Assembly (NCBI GenBank): GCA_958436175.1
Contig: CAUBJF010000002.1
Location: 62,001 to 126,000, forward strand
DNA: 64,000 nt
DNA from: an uncultured Muribaculaceae bacterium
Lineage (GTDB): Bacteria > Bacteroidota > Bacteroidia > Bacteroidales > Muribaculaceae
Direction: 5' to 3'
The position numbers and the translations under genes are program-made. Positions 17,176-26,124 of this stretch are shown here, in pieces (position 1 is the first letter of the stretch; every line of letters begins with the position of its first letter). Under the pieces are notes generated by a model. The model was not told where the DNA came from, made no database searches, and saw nothing but the letters and a program-made list of their open reading frames with translations.

Positions 17176-17356
17176 ATTTATGGGCATCTCTTTCCGAAAG
17201 GTCTCCGGGTACGTATATTTCTTCACGTTCGCTCCCAATTGAAAAGAAGTGGTGAAGATCAATGTGACAAGATGAGGTTGCCCTTAAGAGACGAATGATG
17301 ATAATAAGAGCGAATAAACCTGCGACGAGGCTCCATGTCAATAGTGGTACATTCAT
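17153..17356 (-). CDS. Small single-span membrane protein preceding the split ThrE exporter
   Basis: The 67 codons start at an ATG and end inside the start of the ThrE N-terminal-half gene. The peptide has one clear membrane helix near the N-terminus (about residues 5-24, WSLVAGLFALIIIIRLL) and a charged tail ending ERDAHKYEDIDDL. I do not recognise a family. Its coding frame differs from ThrE, and the overlap plus common strand suggest it belongs to the same operon. It could be an accessory subunit of the exporter or an unrelated small protein. An in-frame overlap by chance is possible but the membrane helix plus charged tail looks like a real small membrane protein. Confidence 0.55.
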   Translation of the reverse strand: MNVPLLTWSLVAGLFALIIIIRLLRATSSCHIDLHHFFSIGSEREEIYVPGDLSERDAHKYEDIDDL

Positions 17357-17522
17357 AAGACAGATAATATTTTATGTTTGTCATTTGGCGATGCAAATTT
17401 CAGCATAAAACATCACTGTCTATGAAATCGTCGGAGGAAAGAATCAATAGTAGCTATCGCCATCCACAAAATCAAAAAATGCCTATGGTGATACCTCCGG
17501 ACGAAAGCTGGATATATGGTGA

Positions 17523-19364
17523 TTATTCTATCCGAATGGTGCTTTCGTCCCCGGATATTATGTACTCTGAATTGTCGATAAGGAGTTTGTCTTTTGCTTT
17601 CTCGCTTTCCGGAAGCTTGTCATATGGCATGAGGTCGAGATGTATGAATTGAGATTTCAGCTTCTTGAAGGTACCTTCTGCCCGTGCCTTATCGTTCATT
17701 TCTTCTGGATATGGCTTATAGCCCATGAGAAGTACCGATAGGGACCAGCGGCGGTGTTCAGCCTCGTATCTGTCGGATTCTGTCGAAGATTCGTCATAGC
17801 AGCGTCGGCGCAGTGATATAGCATTGGCACACAATATGCTCGAATATTTATGTGCGAAGCTAAGCTTGGTCCATTCTTCAATTGGCGTTCCGGGATTAGT
17901 GTTGTATGCTTTGGCATATATGTAATTCACGCGCATGCCTTGACGTGATCTACGGATGAAAAGGGGGTCAGCGGTAGGTAATAAATCTCCTCCGAAGCAT
18001 TTTATGTTGCCGTACATACCGCTCTGCATAGCCTTGCTGATTATCTCGTGATTACCTTTTATCCAGACGCATATATTTTCATCACGCCATTCTTCGGAAA
18101 GGTAGAGGATATTGCGGATTCTGTCGTGTTGGTCATGGTCGCACACGGCTATACTCAGTCGTTGTCTGCTGTCTTCAGTCCATCCTCGTATGAGATTTCT
18201 AGACAAGCCGGAAGATATGTATGTATCGACAAATTCCCATTCGATATCCAGGAAGTCACCGTAGATTATGTCGGGGATGTATGCGGTTGTCGTCCCGTCG
18301 GGAGCGACATAGCGGCGATGAGACATTGTGAAAAGCCAGGGATGGATAGCTGCCATATTGTCCATAAAGCGTCTCATATGCTGGCCTATGAATGTTATAC
18401 GGGTCCTGTTGCCGAATGTCCTGAAGTTGGGGTAGTGAGACAGATGGGCGGTAACTCTCGCAAATGCACAAGCCATCGGCGATGTTCCTGTAATAACGAT
18501 ATGGGATAAGACATTCTCTTCTTTGCGTATCACCGGAAGGAAGTCGGTTGAAACAAGGAGCTGTTCCGCCTCGTATTCATTGACATCGATTACTTCTACC
18601 GATACCCGGTCGTCCGGCGCATGTGTAGCAGTGTCGTAAAGAAGTACATTGACCGTTTCTTCGTCCTCGATCGTAAGGAAGCAGGGCACCATTTGGTCTT
18701 CCTTGTCAGTTTTGTTGACAATTGCTTTTACAAGGTCGCAGCATCTCAGGTTGGTTGAGTCGTGACCAGCCTCATTCTTCTCTCCAAGGATATAAATAGC
18801 TTTGGTATATTCGATACACGCCGAGCGGAGGCTTGCTTCGTTATCACGTTCTCCGTGGTAGAATACTACTCTGTCGATGTCTTTACGGTTCTCAATCTCC
18901 GAACAAATCGCTTCACGAAGCTTTTCGACATCGCTCGTTGTCATTATTACCGCCGTCTCTTTGGGATTGTCACAAAGGAAACGTCGTATCATTTCGGCAA
19001 GGCGGTCGCTGTTTCCCAAAAAGATGGTGTGGCCTCGTAGTCGGTAACGGCGTTCTCCTTTTCTGGCTGCTTCCGAGATGTTGTCGAATATATTTGTGAA
19101 TACAGATATGAGCAAGGCGGAAAAGAGGAATACTCCGAAGGCTACGACTATGAGCCTGAAATAGTCATGCTTACCGGGCCCACTGAAACATCCTGGATCG
19201 AGATATAGAGCCATTACGTCCTGCCACTCAAGGATATCGTCGGTGAATGCACACCGAGATATGACAAGCAGGATAAAGAAAGAGGCACATATCAGTGCGG
19301 CAAGCCATAGAAGTTGTCGTCCCTTGCCTGCAGAAAGTAGTTTGTCGAATCTGCGTTTCAGCAT
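17523..19364 (-). CDS. CASTOR/POLLUX-like ion channel with RCK-type NAD-binding domains
   Basis: The protein has about 613 residues from the ATG at 19364 (a GTG eight codons upstream is also in frame). Two membrane helices lie near residues 12-35 and 65-92; between them is a pore-loop-like stretch with YLDPGCFSG. The soluble part opens with RGHTIFLGNSDRLAEMIRRFL, a Rossmann/TrkA-N-like start, and has a second similar domain around HIVITGTSPMACAFARV. This is the layout of CASTOR/POLLUX-type channels known from plant nuclear envelopes and of their bacterial relatives. It stands alone, about 165 bp upstream of the small membrane gene. The stretch 17357-17522 holds nothing else I can support. Ion selectivity is unknown. 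Confidence 0.75.
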   Translation of the reverse strand: MLKRRFDKLLSAGKGRQLLWLAALICASFFILLVISRCAFTDDILEWQDVMALYLDPGCFSGPGKHDYFRLIVVAFGVFLFSALLISVFTNIFDNISEAARKGERRYRLRGHTIFLGNSDRLAEMIRRFLCDNPKETAVIMTTSDVEKLREAICSEIENRKDIDRVVFYHGERDNEASLRSACIEYTKAIYILGEKNEAGHDSTNLRCCDLVKAIVNKTDKEDQMVPCFLTIEDEETVNVLLYDTATHAPDDRVSVEVIDVNEYEAEQLLVSTDFLPVIRKEENVLSHIVITGTSPMACAFARVTAHLSHYPNFRTFGNRTRITFIGQHMRRFMDNMAAIHPWLFTMSHRRYVAPDGTTTAYIPDIIYGDFLDIEWEFVDTYISSGLSRNLIRGWTEDSRQRLSIAVCDHDQHDRIRNILYLSEEWRDENICVWIKGNHEIISKAMQSGMYGNIKCFGGDLLPTADPLFIRRSRQGMRVNYIYAKAYNTNPGTPIEEWTKLSFAHKYSSILCANAISLRRRCYDESSTESDRYEAEHRRWSLSVLLMGYKPYPEEMNDKARAEGTFKKLKSQFIHLDLMPYDKLPESEKAKDKLLIDNSEYIISGDESTIRIE

Positions 19365-19541
19365 AAAATCTGTCCAAGTAAAAAACACACAGCTAATATA
19401 CGGAAATAATCCGATATTTCTTATCTCCCGGAAAATAAAATAAAGTAGTCATACGATAAAGAATCTCCCGGTTACCTCCTATTTTATAAATAAAAAACGA
19501 TAAATAGGGGAGGAGAGAGTCCCGATTTGTCGAAAAATTAG

Positions 19542-19549
19542 TAATTTTG
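19542..19549 (+). promoter_or_regulatory. Putative -7 element of the dnaN transcript
   Basis: TAATTTTG fits the Bacteroidota -7 consensus and lies 70 bases before the dnaN ATG. No TTTG occurs at the usual spacing upstream; the nearest is only 12 bases away. The rest of the 255 bp between the channel gene and dnaN shows nothing else clear. Confidence 0.4.
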
Positions 19550-19619
19550 TAAATTGATATGGGTAGACTCTTGCCTATATCGCATTCGCAATGACAAATA
19601 AATAAATCAATATACGATC

Positions 19620-20747
19620 ATGAAATTCAATGTTTCGAGCAAAGCGCTCTATAACGCCACTTCAGCCGTAAGCAAGGTGATCAATTCCAAAAATGCCCTT
19701 GCTATTTTAGACAATTTCCTCATCACTCTCAAGGATGGGGTTCTGACTATCACCGGCTCTGACCAGGAGAATGCCTTGACCGCACGTCTTGAAGTGGAAG
19801 GAGCCAAAGGCAACGGTAGCATCTGTCTCGGTGCTCGTCGTCTTGTCGAACTGTTGAAAGAGCTTCCCGACCAGGGCACAGAGGTCAATATCAACGAAGA
19901 CACTCTCGAAGTCCAGCTCTCATATTCTGCCGGACACTATTCGTTTGTAGGCCTTCCCGCCGAGCAATATCCTCGATTCGAAGCTGACAAGAGCGGCGAA
20001 CCGATAGTGTTCAGCGTGGCAACGGAACAAGTCATCACGGGTCTCGACAATACTATGTTTGCGGTCAGCTCTGATGAATACCGCCAGATAATGCAGGGTG
20101 TCCTTCTCGATATCAATCCCGATTCTATCACGTTCGTGGCTACAGATACACGTAAACTGGTACGTTATATCGACCGCCGCACAGCTCCCGGGGTCAAAGG
20201 CAGCTGCGTTATACCGGCAAAGCCTTCGACGGTGATAAAGAATGTGTTTGCCAAGGAAGAAACCCTCAAGATAACAATGACTTCCAAGAGCGCAGTCATC
20301 GAGAGCGACAACTATACTTTCCAGTGCACATTCCTCAACGGCAACTACCCGGATTACAACCGCGTTATTCCTCGATCGAACAGCCTTGTGCTCACTGTCG
20401 ACCGTCTTGCACTTCTCAATGCTGTCCGCCGTGTCGGTATATTTGTCGAAGTCGACGGTGGCCTTGAAAAGTTCCGTATCACCCCCGAGGCTATCCTCCT
20501 GAAGGCAAACGACAACAATCTCTGCACAAGCGCACGCGAACAAGTACCGTGCTCTTTCACAGGCACAGAACTTACAATAGGCTTCAGCGCCAACTTCCTT
20601 ACCGAAATTCTCAATACGCTTAAGGGTAACGAGGTGATTGTCAATCTTGGAGACGCAGGTCGTCCAGGCATGTTCCGTCCTGCCGAAGAGCCAGACAATA
20701 CAGAGCTTGTCATGCTCCTTATGCCTATGACAGTCGGAGAGTTCTAA
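19620..20747 (+). CDS. dnaN: DNA polymerase III subunit beta (sliding clamp)
   Basis: The 375-residue protein is the ring-shaped clamp that tethers DNA polymerase III to DNA. It starts MKFNVSSKALYNATSAVSKV and ends MLLMPMTV, close to the conserved C-terminal clamp sequence; the three-domain length is normal. It is the first gene of a plus-strand run: the exonuclease gene follows after 4 bp. dnaA is not beside it, so this locus is not the dnaA-dnaN origin region seen in many other phyla; in Bacteroidota dnaN is commonly away from dnaA. Nothing in the sequence suggests a defect. Confidence 0.97.
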   Translation: MKFNVSSKALYNATSAVSKVINSKNALAILDNFLITLKDGVLTITGSDQENALTARLEVEGAKGNGSICLGARRLVELLKELPDQGTEVNINEDTLEVQLSYSAGHYSFVGLPAEQYPRFEADKSGEPIVFSVATEQVITGLDNTMFAVSSDEYRQIMQGVLLDINPDSITFVATDTRKLVRYIDRRTAPGVKGSCVIPAKPSTVIKNVFAKEETLKITMTSKSAVIESDNYTFQCTFLNGNYPDYNRVIPRSNSLVLTVDRLALLNAVRRVGIFVEVDGGLEKFRITPEAILLKANDNNLCTSAREQVPCSFTGTELTIGFSANFLTEILNTLKGNEVIVNLGDAGRPGMFRPAEEPDNTELVMLLMPMTVGEF

Positions 20748-20751
20748 AAAT

Positions 20752-21516
20752 ATGAAGCTAAAGCTCAACAGGCCGATTATATTCTTCGACCTCGAAACTA
20801 CAGGAACAAGTGTCTCCAACGACCGTATCGTAGAGATTTCTATTGTGAAACTCTTCCCCGACGGACATGTCGTCGAAAAGACACGCCGTATCAATCCTGA
20901 GATGCATATACCGGAAAGCTCGACTGCTATTCATCATATCACTGATGAGGATGTTGCCAATGAGCCTACATTCCGCCAGATCGCAAACTCACTGCTTCAG
21001 TTCATCAGCGGCTGCGACGTTGCCGGTTTCAATTCCAACCGATTCGATATCCCGCTGCTCGATGCAGAGTTCGAACGTGCGAACATTGATTTCGATTTTG
21101 GACGAGTACGTTTCATCGACGTTCAGAACATCTATCATAAGAAAGAACCGCGTACCCTCGTGGCTGCGTATCGGTATTACTGCGATAAGAATCTCGAGGA
21201 TGCCCACAGCGCATTGGCGGATACTCGTGCTACAATGGAAGTCCTTCTCGCACAGCTTGAGAAATACGAAGATCTCCCGACGGATGTCAACGGACTTTCC
21301 GACTATGCAACGATAAGCAAGAACGTGGATCTAATCGGGCGTCTCGTCTATGACGATCAGGGTCGTGAAATAATCAATTTCGGTAAGTATAAAGGTCAGA
21401 TTGCGGAAGAAGTTCTGCGCAAAGACCAAGGATATTATAGCTGGATAATGCAGGGTGACTTTCCTCGGAATACCAAACAGGCGTTTACCCGTATTCGTCT
21501 TCGCCAAAAGAAATGA
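20752..21516 (+). CDS. dnaQ: DEDDh 3'-5' exonuclease, DNA polymerase III epsilon-like
   Basis: The 254 residues open with the ExoI motif IIFFDLETTGTSVSNDRIVEI (Asp and Glu of DxE), have HHITDEDV and FNSNRFDIPLL in ExoII, and HSALADTRATMEVL in ExoIII, giving the DEDDh set. Such proteins proofread for the replicative polymerase or act as free exonucleases. The C-terminal 70 residues after the nuclease domain include IINFGKYKGQ, a small module often seen at the end of Bacteroidota proteins of this type. It lies 4 bp after dnaN and 1 bp before coaBC. Epsilon activity is likely but a repair exonuclease cannot be excluded, so the symbol is tentative. Confidence 0.85.
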   Translation: MKLKLNRPIIFFDLETTGTSVSNDRIVEISIVKLFPDGHVVEKTRRINPEMHIPESSTAIHHITDEDVANEPTFRQIANSLLQFISGCDVAGFNSNRFDIPLLDAEFERANIDFDFGRVRFIDVQNIYHKKEPRTLVAAYRYYCDKNLEDAHSALADTRATMEVLLAQLEKYEDLPTDVNGLSDYATISKNVDLIGRLVYDDQGREIINFGKYKGQIAEEVLRKDQGYYSWIMQGDFPRNTKQAFTRIRLRQKK

Positions 21517-21517
21517 T

Positions 21518-22717
21518 ATGCTGAAAGGCAAAAAGATAATTCTCGGAATCACAGGAGGCATAGCGGCATACAAGTCTGCTATGCTTCTCCGTCTGTTTAT
21601 AAAGGCAGGTGCCGAAGTCCAGGTAGTGATGACACCGAATGCCAAGGAATTTATCACTCCGGTAACGCTTTCATCGTTGTCCGGAAAGCCGGTTGTCAGC
21701 GAGTTTTTCACTGCCAATACAGGTGAATGGCATTCTCATGTCGCATTGGGCACATGGGCTGACGCAATGGTGATAGCCCCGGCCACCGCATCGACACTCG
21801 CCAAGATGGCTAACGGTGTAGCCGACAATATGCTTGTGACGACGTATCTGTCGGCTCGTTGTCCCGTTTTTGTCGCTCCGGCCATGGACTTCGATATGAT
21901 GGCGCATCCGACGACTACCCGCAATCTTGCCATTCTTCAGGGCGACGGCGTACATGTCATCGAACCGGCTACCGGCGAACTTGCGAGCCATCTCTACGGG
22001 CGAGGACGGATGGAAGAGCCAGAGAAAATTTTCGAGTTTATCGACTTTTTCTTCAATTCAGACAAATTGCTTGAAGGAAAGAAAGTCCTGATTACCGCCG
22101 GACCTACGTATGAGAAAATAGACCCGGTGCGTTTCATCGGCAACTTCTCGACAGGCAAGATGGGATATGCCATAGCACGCGAAGCCGTTCGTCGCGGTGC
22201 TGATGTGACTGTTGTCAGCGGTCCTTCCTCCCTTACGATAGAATCTCCCTCCGTTAAAATTGTCAGGGTCGAAAGTGCGCGAGAGATGCTTGATGCTTGT
22301 ATCGAAGTATTTCCTGATACGGACATTGCTATCATGTCGGCTGCAGTAGCGGACTATGCTCCTCGTGAATACCACGAACATAAGATAAAGCGCGAGCATG
22401 AAGGTATAGAATGTATCGAGCTTGTCAAGAATCCCGATATAGCGGCCACTCTCGGACGCGATAAAAGACCGGGACAGAAACTTGTCGGTTTCGCACTTGA
22501 ATCGGACAATGCCATTCCCAACGCATACGAGAAACTTGCCCGTAAGAATCTCGATATGATTGTTGTCAACTCGCTGGCAGATGCAGGTGCGGGTTTCGGG
22601 ACAGATACAAATAAGATTACAATTATCCGCGCCGACAGGCCGGAACCTCAAACTTATCCTCTTAAGACGAAGGAGGATGTCGCTTCCGACATCCTCGATG
22701 CCGTCGCAGAACTATGA
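21518..22717 (+). CDS. coaBC: Bifunctional phosphopantothenoylcysteine decarboxylase / phosphopantothenate-cysteine ligase
   Basis: The 399-residue protein makes 4'-phosphopantetheine for coenzyme A. The CoaC half (1-180) is a flavin decarboxylase with ILGITGGIAAYKSAMLLR, the catalytic His in EWHSHVALGTWADAMVIAPA and the PAMDFDMMAHP loop. The CoaB half (from about 188) begins with LITAGPTYEKIDPVRFIGN and has the FSTGKMG motif. I start at ATG 21518, one base after the exonuclease stop (TGATATG); the frame is open further upstream inside dnaQ but that extension is not family-like. The stop overlaps the DUF4835 gene by 4 bp. Confidence 0.96.
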   Translation: MLKGKKIILGITGGIAAYKSAMLLRLFIKAGAEVQVVMTPNAKEFITPVTLSSLSGKPVVSEFFTANTGEWHSHVALGTWADAMVIAPATASTLAKMANGVADNMLVTTYLSARCPVFVAPAMDFDMMAHPTTTRNLAILQGDGVHVIEPATGELASHLYGRGRMEEPEKIFEFIDFFFNSDKLLEGKKVLITAGPTYEKIDPVRFIGNFSTGKMGYAIAREAVRRGADVTVVSGPSSLTIESPSVKIVRVESAREMLDACIEVFPDTDIAIMSAAVADYAPREYHEHKIKREHEGIECIELVKNPDIAATLGRDKRPGQKLVGFALESDNAIPNAYEKLARKNLDMIVVNSLADAGAGFGTDTNKITIIRADRPEPQTYPLKTKEDVASDILDAVAEL

Positions 22718-23643
22718 CATACCTCTCTCTCAAATATATAAGAATCCTTTTTCTTTTCCTCTGTTCCCTTGCAGGGTGCAGCGCTATGTTCGCACAGGAA
22801 CTGAACTGCAGCGTTACCATCAATACCGAACAGGTATCAGGCAGCAAGAACGTTTTTAATGCTCTCGAAGAATCCATCCGAGAGTATCTCAACACCAATG
22901 TTTTTACCAATGCTCAGTTCTCGGCCAACGAGAAGATAGAATGTAGATTTTATTTGACCGTCAAAGAATATCTGGACGGTAAATTGACCGGCGACATACA
23001 GGTACAGTCACTTCGACCTGTCTACAATTCTTCTTATACGACGACACTGCTGAACTTCAAGGACACGAAGGTAGATTTCGATTATCAGGAGAATCAGCCG
23101 CTGGTATTCTCAATAAACAACATGGAAAGCCAGCTGACAGCCATTTTGAACTTTTACGCTTATTTGATCATAGCCATGGATTTCGATTCGTTTTCGCTTC
23201 ACGGTGGAGATCAATACTTCGAACGTCTCAAACAAATCGTGCAGATGGCTCAGTCGTCAGGCGAAAGTGGTTGGAAGGCTTTTGAAGATACCAAGAACCG
23301 TTCGGCTGTACTCTCCGTCTTTACCGAACCGGCAACTTCTGGTATACGCGATATGATTTATAATTACCACCGACTCGGCCTTGACATGATGGCGACATCG
23401 GTAGACAAGGGCAGGGCGGTAGTTACCGAATCGTTAGGTGTCATTTCGAATATAGCTTCTACAAACCCTATGTCGGTTGGTCTTTCTATGTTCAAGGATG
23501 CCAAGATGGATGAGCTTGTCAACATCTATTCCAAAGCGCCATCCGACGAAAGAACCAAGGTTTACAATCTTCTTCAGCCGATTTATCCGACCGAAGAGTC
23601 TCGTCTTGAACAAATCAAGAAAGGAGCTCAGGAACAACCATGA
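22714..23643 (+). CDS. DUF4835 family exported protein
   Basis: The 309 residues begin with a signal peptide (about 1-27, ending SAMFAQ) and then ELNCSVTINTEQVSGS, the usual start of DUF4835. This family is almost confined to Bacteroidota and sits between coaBC and recN in many of their genomes, as here. The mature protein has no membrane helix and should be periplasmic or attached to the outer membrane. Function is not established. It overlaps coaBC by 4 bp and recN by 4 bp, so it is part of the operon. Length is normal for the family. Confidence 0.9.
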   Translation: MTYLSLKYIRILFLFLCSLAGCSAMFAQELNCSVTINTEQVSGSKNVFNALEESIREYLNTNVFTNAQFSANEKIECRFYLTVKEYLDGKLTGDIQVQSLRPVYNSSYTTTLLNFKDTKVDFDYQENQPLVFSINNMESQLTAILNFYAYLIIAMDFDSFSLHGGDQYFERLKQIVQMAQSSGESGWKAFEDTKNRSAVLSVFTEPATSGIRDMIYNYHRLGLDMMATSVDKGRAVVTESLGVISNIASTNPMSVGLSMFKDAKMDELVNIYSKAPSDERTKVYNLLQPIYPTEESRLEQIKKGAQEQP

Positions 23644-25346
23644 TAAAGAACCTATATATATCGAACTATGCTCTTATCAGCGAGATAGACATCGATTTCG
23701 CACCCGGTTTCAATATCATAACGGGTGAAACGGGTGCCGGAAAATCGATAATTCTCGGTGCTCTATCGCTTCTTCTTGGGGGACGTGCCGACCTTAAGGC
23801 GATAAGGGAAGCCGGACGTAAATCTGTCATAGAGGCGGCTTTCGATATAGCCGATTCTCATGATGTTACGAAGATTCTCGAAGAAAATGAGCTTGTGACA
23901 GATAGCACTGAGTGTGTTCTCCGTCGCGAATTGATGCCTGGAGGACGATCGAGAGCATTTGTCAACGACATACCCGTCACTCTTCCTATTTTGAGAGATG
24001 TAGCTGTCCATCTTGTCGATATACACTCACAGAACCAGAATCTTCTTCTCTCAGATCCTTCATATCAGCTCGATATTATCGATCATCTTGCCGGTACTGC
24101 CGGCGAGCTGGAGAGTTATCAGGAAGCCTATGCTGCCTATCGACAGAAGCTCAAGAATTACACCGAGACACGCGACCGCATCCGTCGCAATCAGGCTGAC
24201 AGCGACTTCATATCATACCAGTATGAACAGCTTGCCGGGGCCGAACTTCAAAGTGGCGAAGACGAATCCCTGGAGCAGGAACGAGAAATCCTTTCGAACC
24301 TCGGCGAAATCAAAGAGAAACTGAATGCTGTCCTCGATCCCCTTACAGAAGAACCACACGATGCTCTGGCCGCAATCACAAATGCTGTCGATGCAACGGA
24401 GCATCTCGCCTTTATGTTCGGAGATAATCCGCCGCTTGACTTCCATTCCTTTGCAGAACGCCTCGAATCTGTAAAAATCGAGATTTCGGACATAGTTGAA
24501 ACCTTGTCGGACTATAGTCTGTCTCTTAAGGCCGACCCAAGTCGTCTGGAAGAAGTCGACGAACGACTTAATCTTCTATATTCTCTTGAGACGAAGCATC
24601 ATGTCGACAATACGGATGCTCTCATAGAGCTGCGCGACAGGCTTGGAGCCGAGCTTGAAGCCCTACAAGACAGCGAAGGGGTGCTTTCACGTCTGGAAAC
24701 GGAAGCCAAGAGAGCTAAAAAGCATGCCCTACAGCTTGCAGGGGAACTATCGGAACGACGTGCTGCAGCGGCTTCCGAATTCTCTGCCGAGTTGAGAAGC
24801 TTAGCTTCGACGCTGGGTATGCCAAACCTCCGCTGCGAGATTTCGCTAACCAAAGGCAAGCTCGGACCGGAGGGTATAGACCAGATTCAGTTCCTTTTTG
24901 CTTTCAATAAAAATCAGTCGTTGATGCCTGTCGGGGGCAATGCTTCCGGAGGCGAGATATCTCGACTGATGTTGACCGTCAAAGCTATCGTTGCTGAACG
25001 AATGCATCTGCCGACTATCATCTTCGACGAAGTCGATACAGGCGTTTCTGGAGACATAGCATCCCGGATGGCGCGCATGATGGCTGATATGGGACGCAAA
25101 ATTCAGGTTATTACCATCACTCATCTGCCGGGCGTGGCTGCCATGGGGGTACGTCATTACAAAGTTTACAAGGAAGATGATGCCACAAGCACTTCTACGC
25201 GCATCCATCTCCTTGATCGTAAAGAACGTGAAGCGGAGCTTGCCCTGATGCTCAGTGGCAGCCCTGACGATGAAGCTGCACTTGCAAATGCCCGTTCTCT
25301 CCTTGACAAGGCTGAAGAAGCCCGCACCGCACTTGAAAACAAATGA
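23640..25346 (+). CDS. recN: DNA repair protein RecN
   Basis: The 568-residue SMC-like ATPase supports repair of double-strand breaks. The N-terminal Walker A is GETGAGKSI (about 29-37), a long alpha-helical coiled coil fills the middle (about 150-380), and the C-terminal half carries the signature GGNASGGEISRLMLTVKAI and Walker B PTIIFDEVDTGVSG. Domain order and length are normal. The start overlaps the DUF4835 stop (ATGA), and the rlmB ATG follows its own stop after 1 bp, so it is co-transcribed with both. Confidence 0.97.
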   Translation: MIKNLYISNYALISEIDIDFAPGFNIITGETGAGKSIILGALSLLLGGRADLKAIREAGRKSVIEAAFDIADSHDVTKILEENELVTDSTECVLRRELMPGGRSRAFVNDIPVTLPILRDVAVHLVDIHSQNQNLLLSDPSYQLDIIDHLAGTAGELESYQEAYAAYRQKLKNYTETRDRIRRNQADSDFISYQYEQLAGAELQSGEDESLEQEREILSNLGEIKEKLNAVLDPLTEEPHDALAAITNAVDATEHLAFMFGDNPPLDFHSFAERLESVKIEISDIVETLSDYSLSLKADPSRLEEVDERLNLLYSLETKHHVDNTDALIELRDRLGAELEALQDSEGVLSRLETEAKRAKKHALQLAGELSERRAAAASEFSAELRSLASTLGMPNLRCEISLTKGKLGPEGIDQIQFLFAFNKNQSLMPVGGNASGGEISRLMLTVKAIVAERMHLPTIIFDEVDTGVSGDIASRMARMMADMGRKIQVITITHLPGVAAMGVRHYKVYKEDDATSTSTRIHLLDRKEREAELALMLSGSPDDEAALANARSLLDKAEEARTALENK

Positions 25347-25347
25347 T

Positions 25348-26103
25348 ATGGAAAGTACAGATTATATTTTCGGAATACATTCGGCTATAGAAGCCATAGA
25401 GGCAGGAAAGACAATCGACAAACTCCTTGTCAAGAAAGACATTAACGGGGAGCTTGCTCAGCGCCTTGTCCGGCTCGCTAAGGAATACGACATACCAGTT
25501 CAACGTGTGCCCGTCGAGAAACTTAACAAGATAACCCGGAAAAATCATCAGGGTGTAATAGCAATCCTTTCGGCAGTAGGTTATTACAAACTCGCCGATA
25601 TGCTTCCCGGACTTTTCGAGGACGGCGTGCTTCCCTTTATTCTTGTTCTTGACGGAATTACCGATGTACGCAATTTCGGCGCAATAGCCAGGACTGCGGA
25701 ATGTTGCGGAGTAAATGCCATTGTCATACCTGAGAGAGGAAGCGTCAGTGTTGGCGCTGATGCAGTCAAGACATCTGCCGGGGCACTCCTTCACATTCCC
25801 GTGTGTCGCGAACGCTCTCTCGTCGAAGCCGTAAAGCTCCTTAAAGACAGCGGCTGCCAGATTGTCTGTGCCACAGAGAAAGCATCCGAAAACTATACTA
25901 AGGCCGACTACACAAGTCCAGTAGCTCTGGTGATGGGAGCTGAAGATGTCGGCATCTCCACAGACATACTCCGTCTGGCCGATACGAGAGCCGCTATCCC
26001 TATGTTCGGCAATATCGGATCGCTGAATGTCAGTGTTGCCGCCGGAGTGATGATGTACGAAATTGTGCGTCAACGTTTGGAAGATAATCTTGAAATAATT
26101 TAG
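25348..26103 (+). CDS. rlmB: 23S rRNA guanosine-2'-O-methyltransferase RlmB (TrmH/SpoU family)
   Basis: The 251-residue protein has the SpoU substrate-binding N-terminal domain (IFGIHSAIEAIEAGKTIDKL) and a knotted methyltransferase domain with LDGITDVRNFGAIARTAE, LVMGAEDVGIS and MFGNIGSLNVSVAAGVMMYE, the three conserved SpoU motifs. RlmB methylates G2251 of 23S rRNA in the peptidyl-transferase region. I start at the ATG one base after the recN stop; the frame is open further upstream inside recN but that part is not family-like. The exact rRNA target is inferred from the family. Confidence 0.93.
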   Translation: MESTDYIFGIHSAIEAIEAGKTIDKLLVKKDINGELAQRLVRLAKEYDIPVQRVPVEKLNKITRKNHQGVIAILSAVGYYKLADMLPGLFEDGVLPFILVLDGITDVRNFGAIARTAECCGVNAIVIPERGSVSVGADAVKTSAGALLHIPVCRERSLVEAVKLLKDSGCQIVCATEKASENYTKADYTSPVALVMGAEDVGISTDILRLADTRAAIPMFGNIGSLNVSVAAGVMMYEIVRQRLEDNLEII

Positions 26104-26124
26104 TGCTCTCCTCTATAAGAGAAT

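Noticed and set aside
19920..20894. 324-codon open frame opposite dnaN and the exonuclease
   Set aside because: It spans two well supported genes on the other strand and is an artefact of their codon use.
25252..26073. 273-codon open frame opposite rlmB
   Set aside because: Antisense to rlmB, with no independent promoter or recognised domain.
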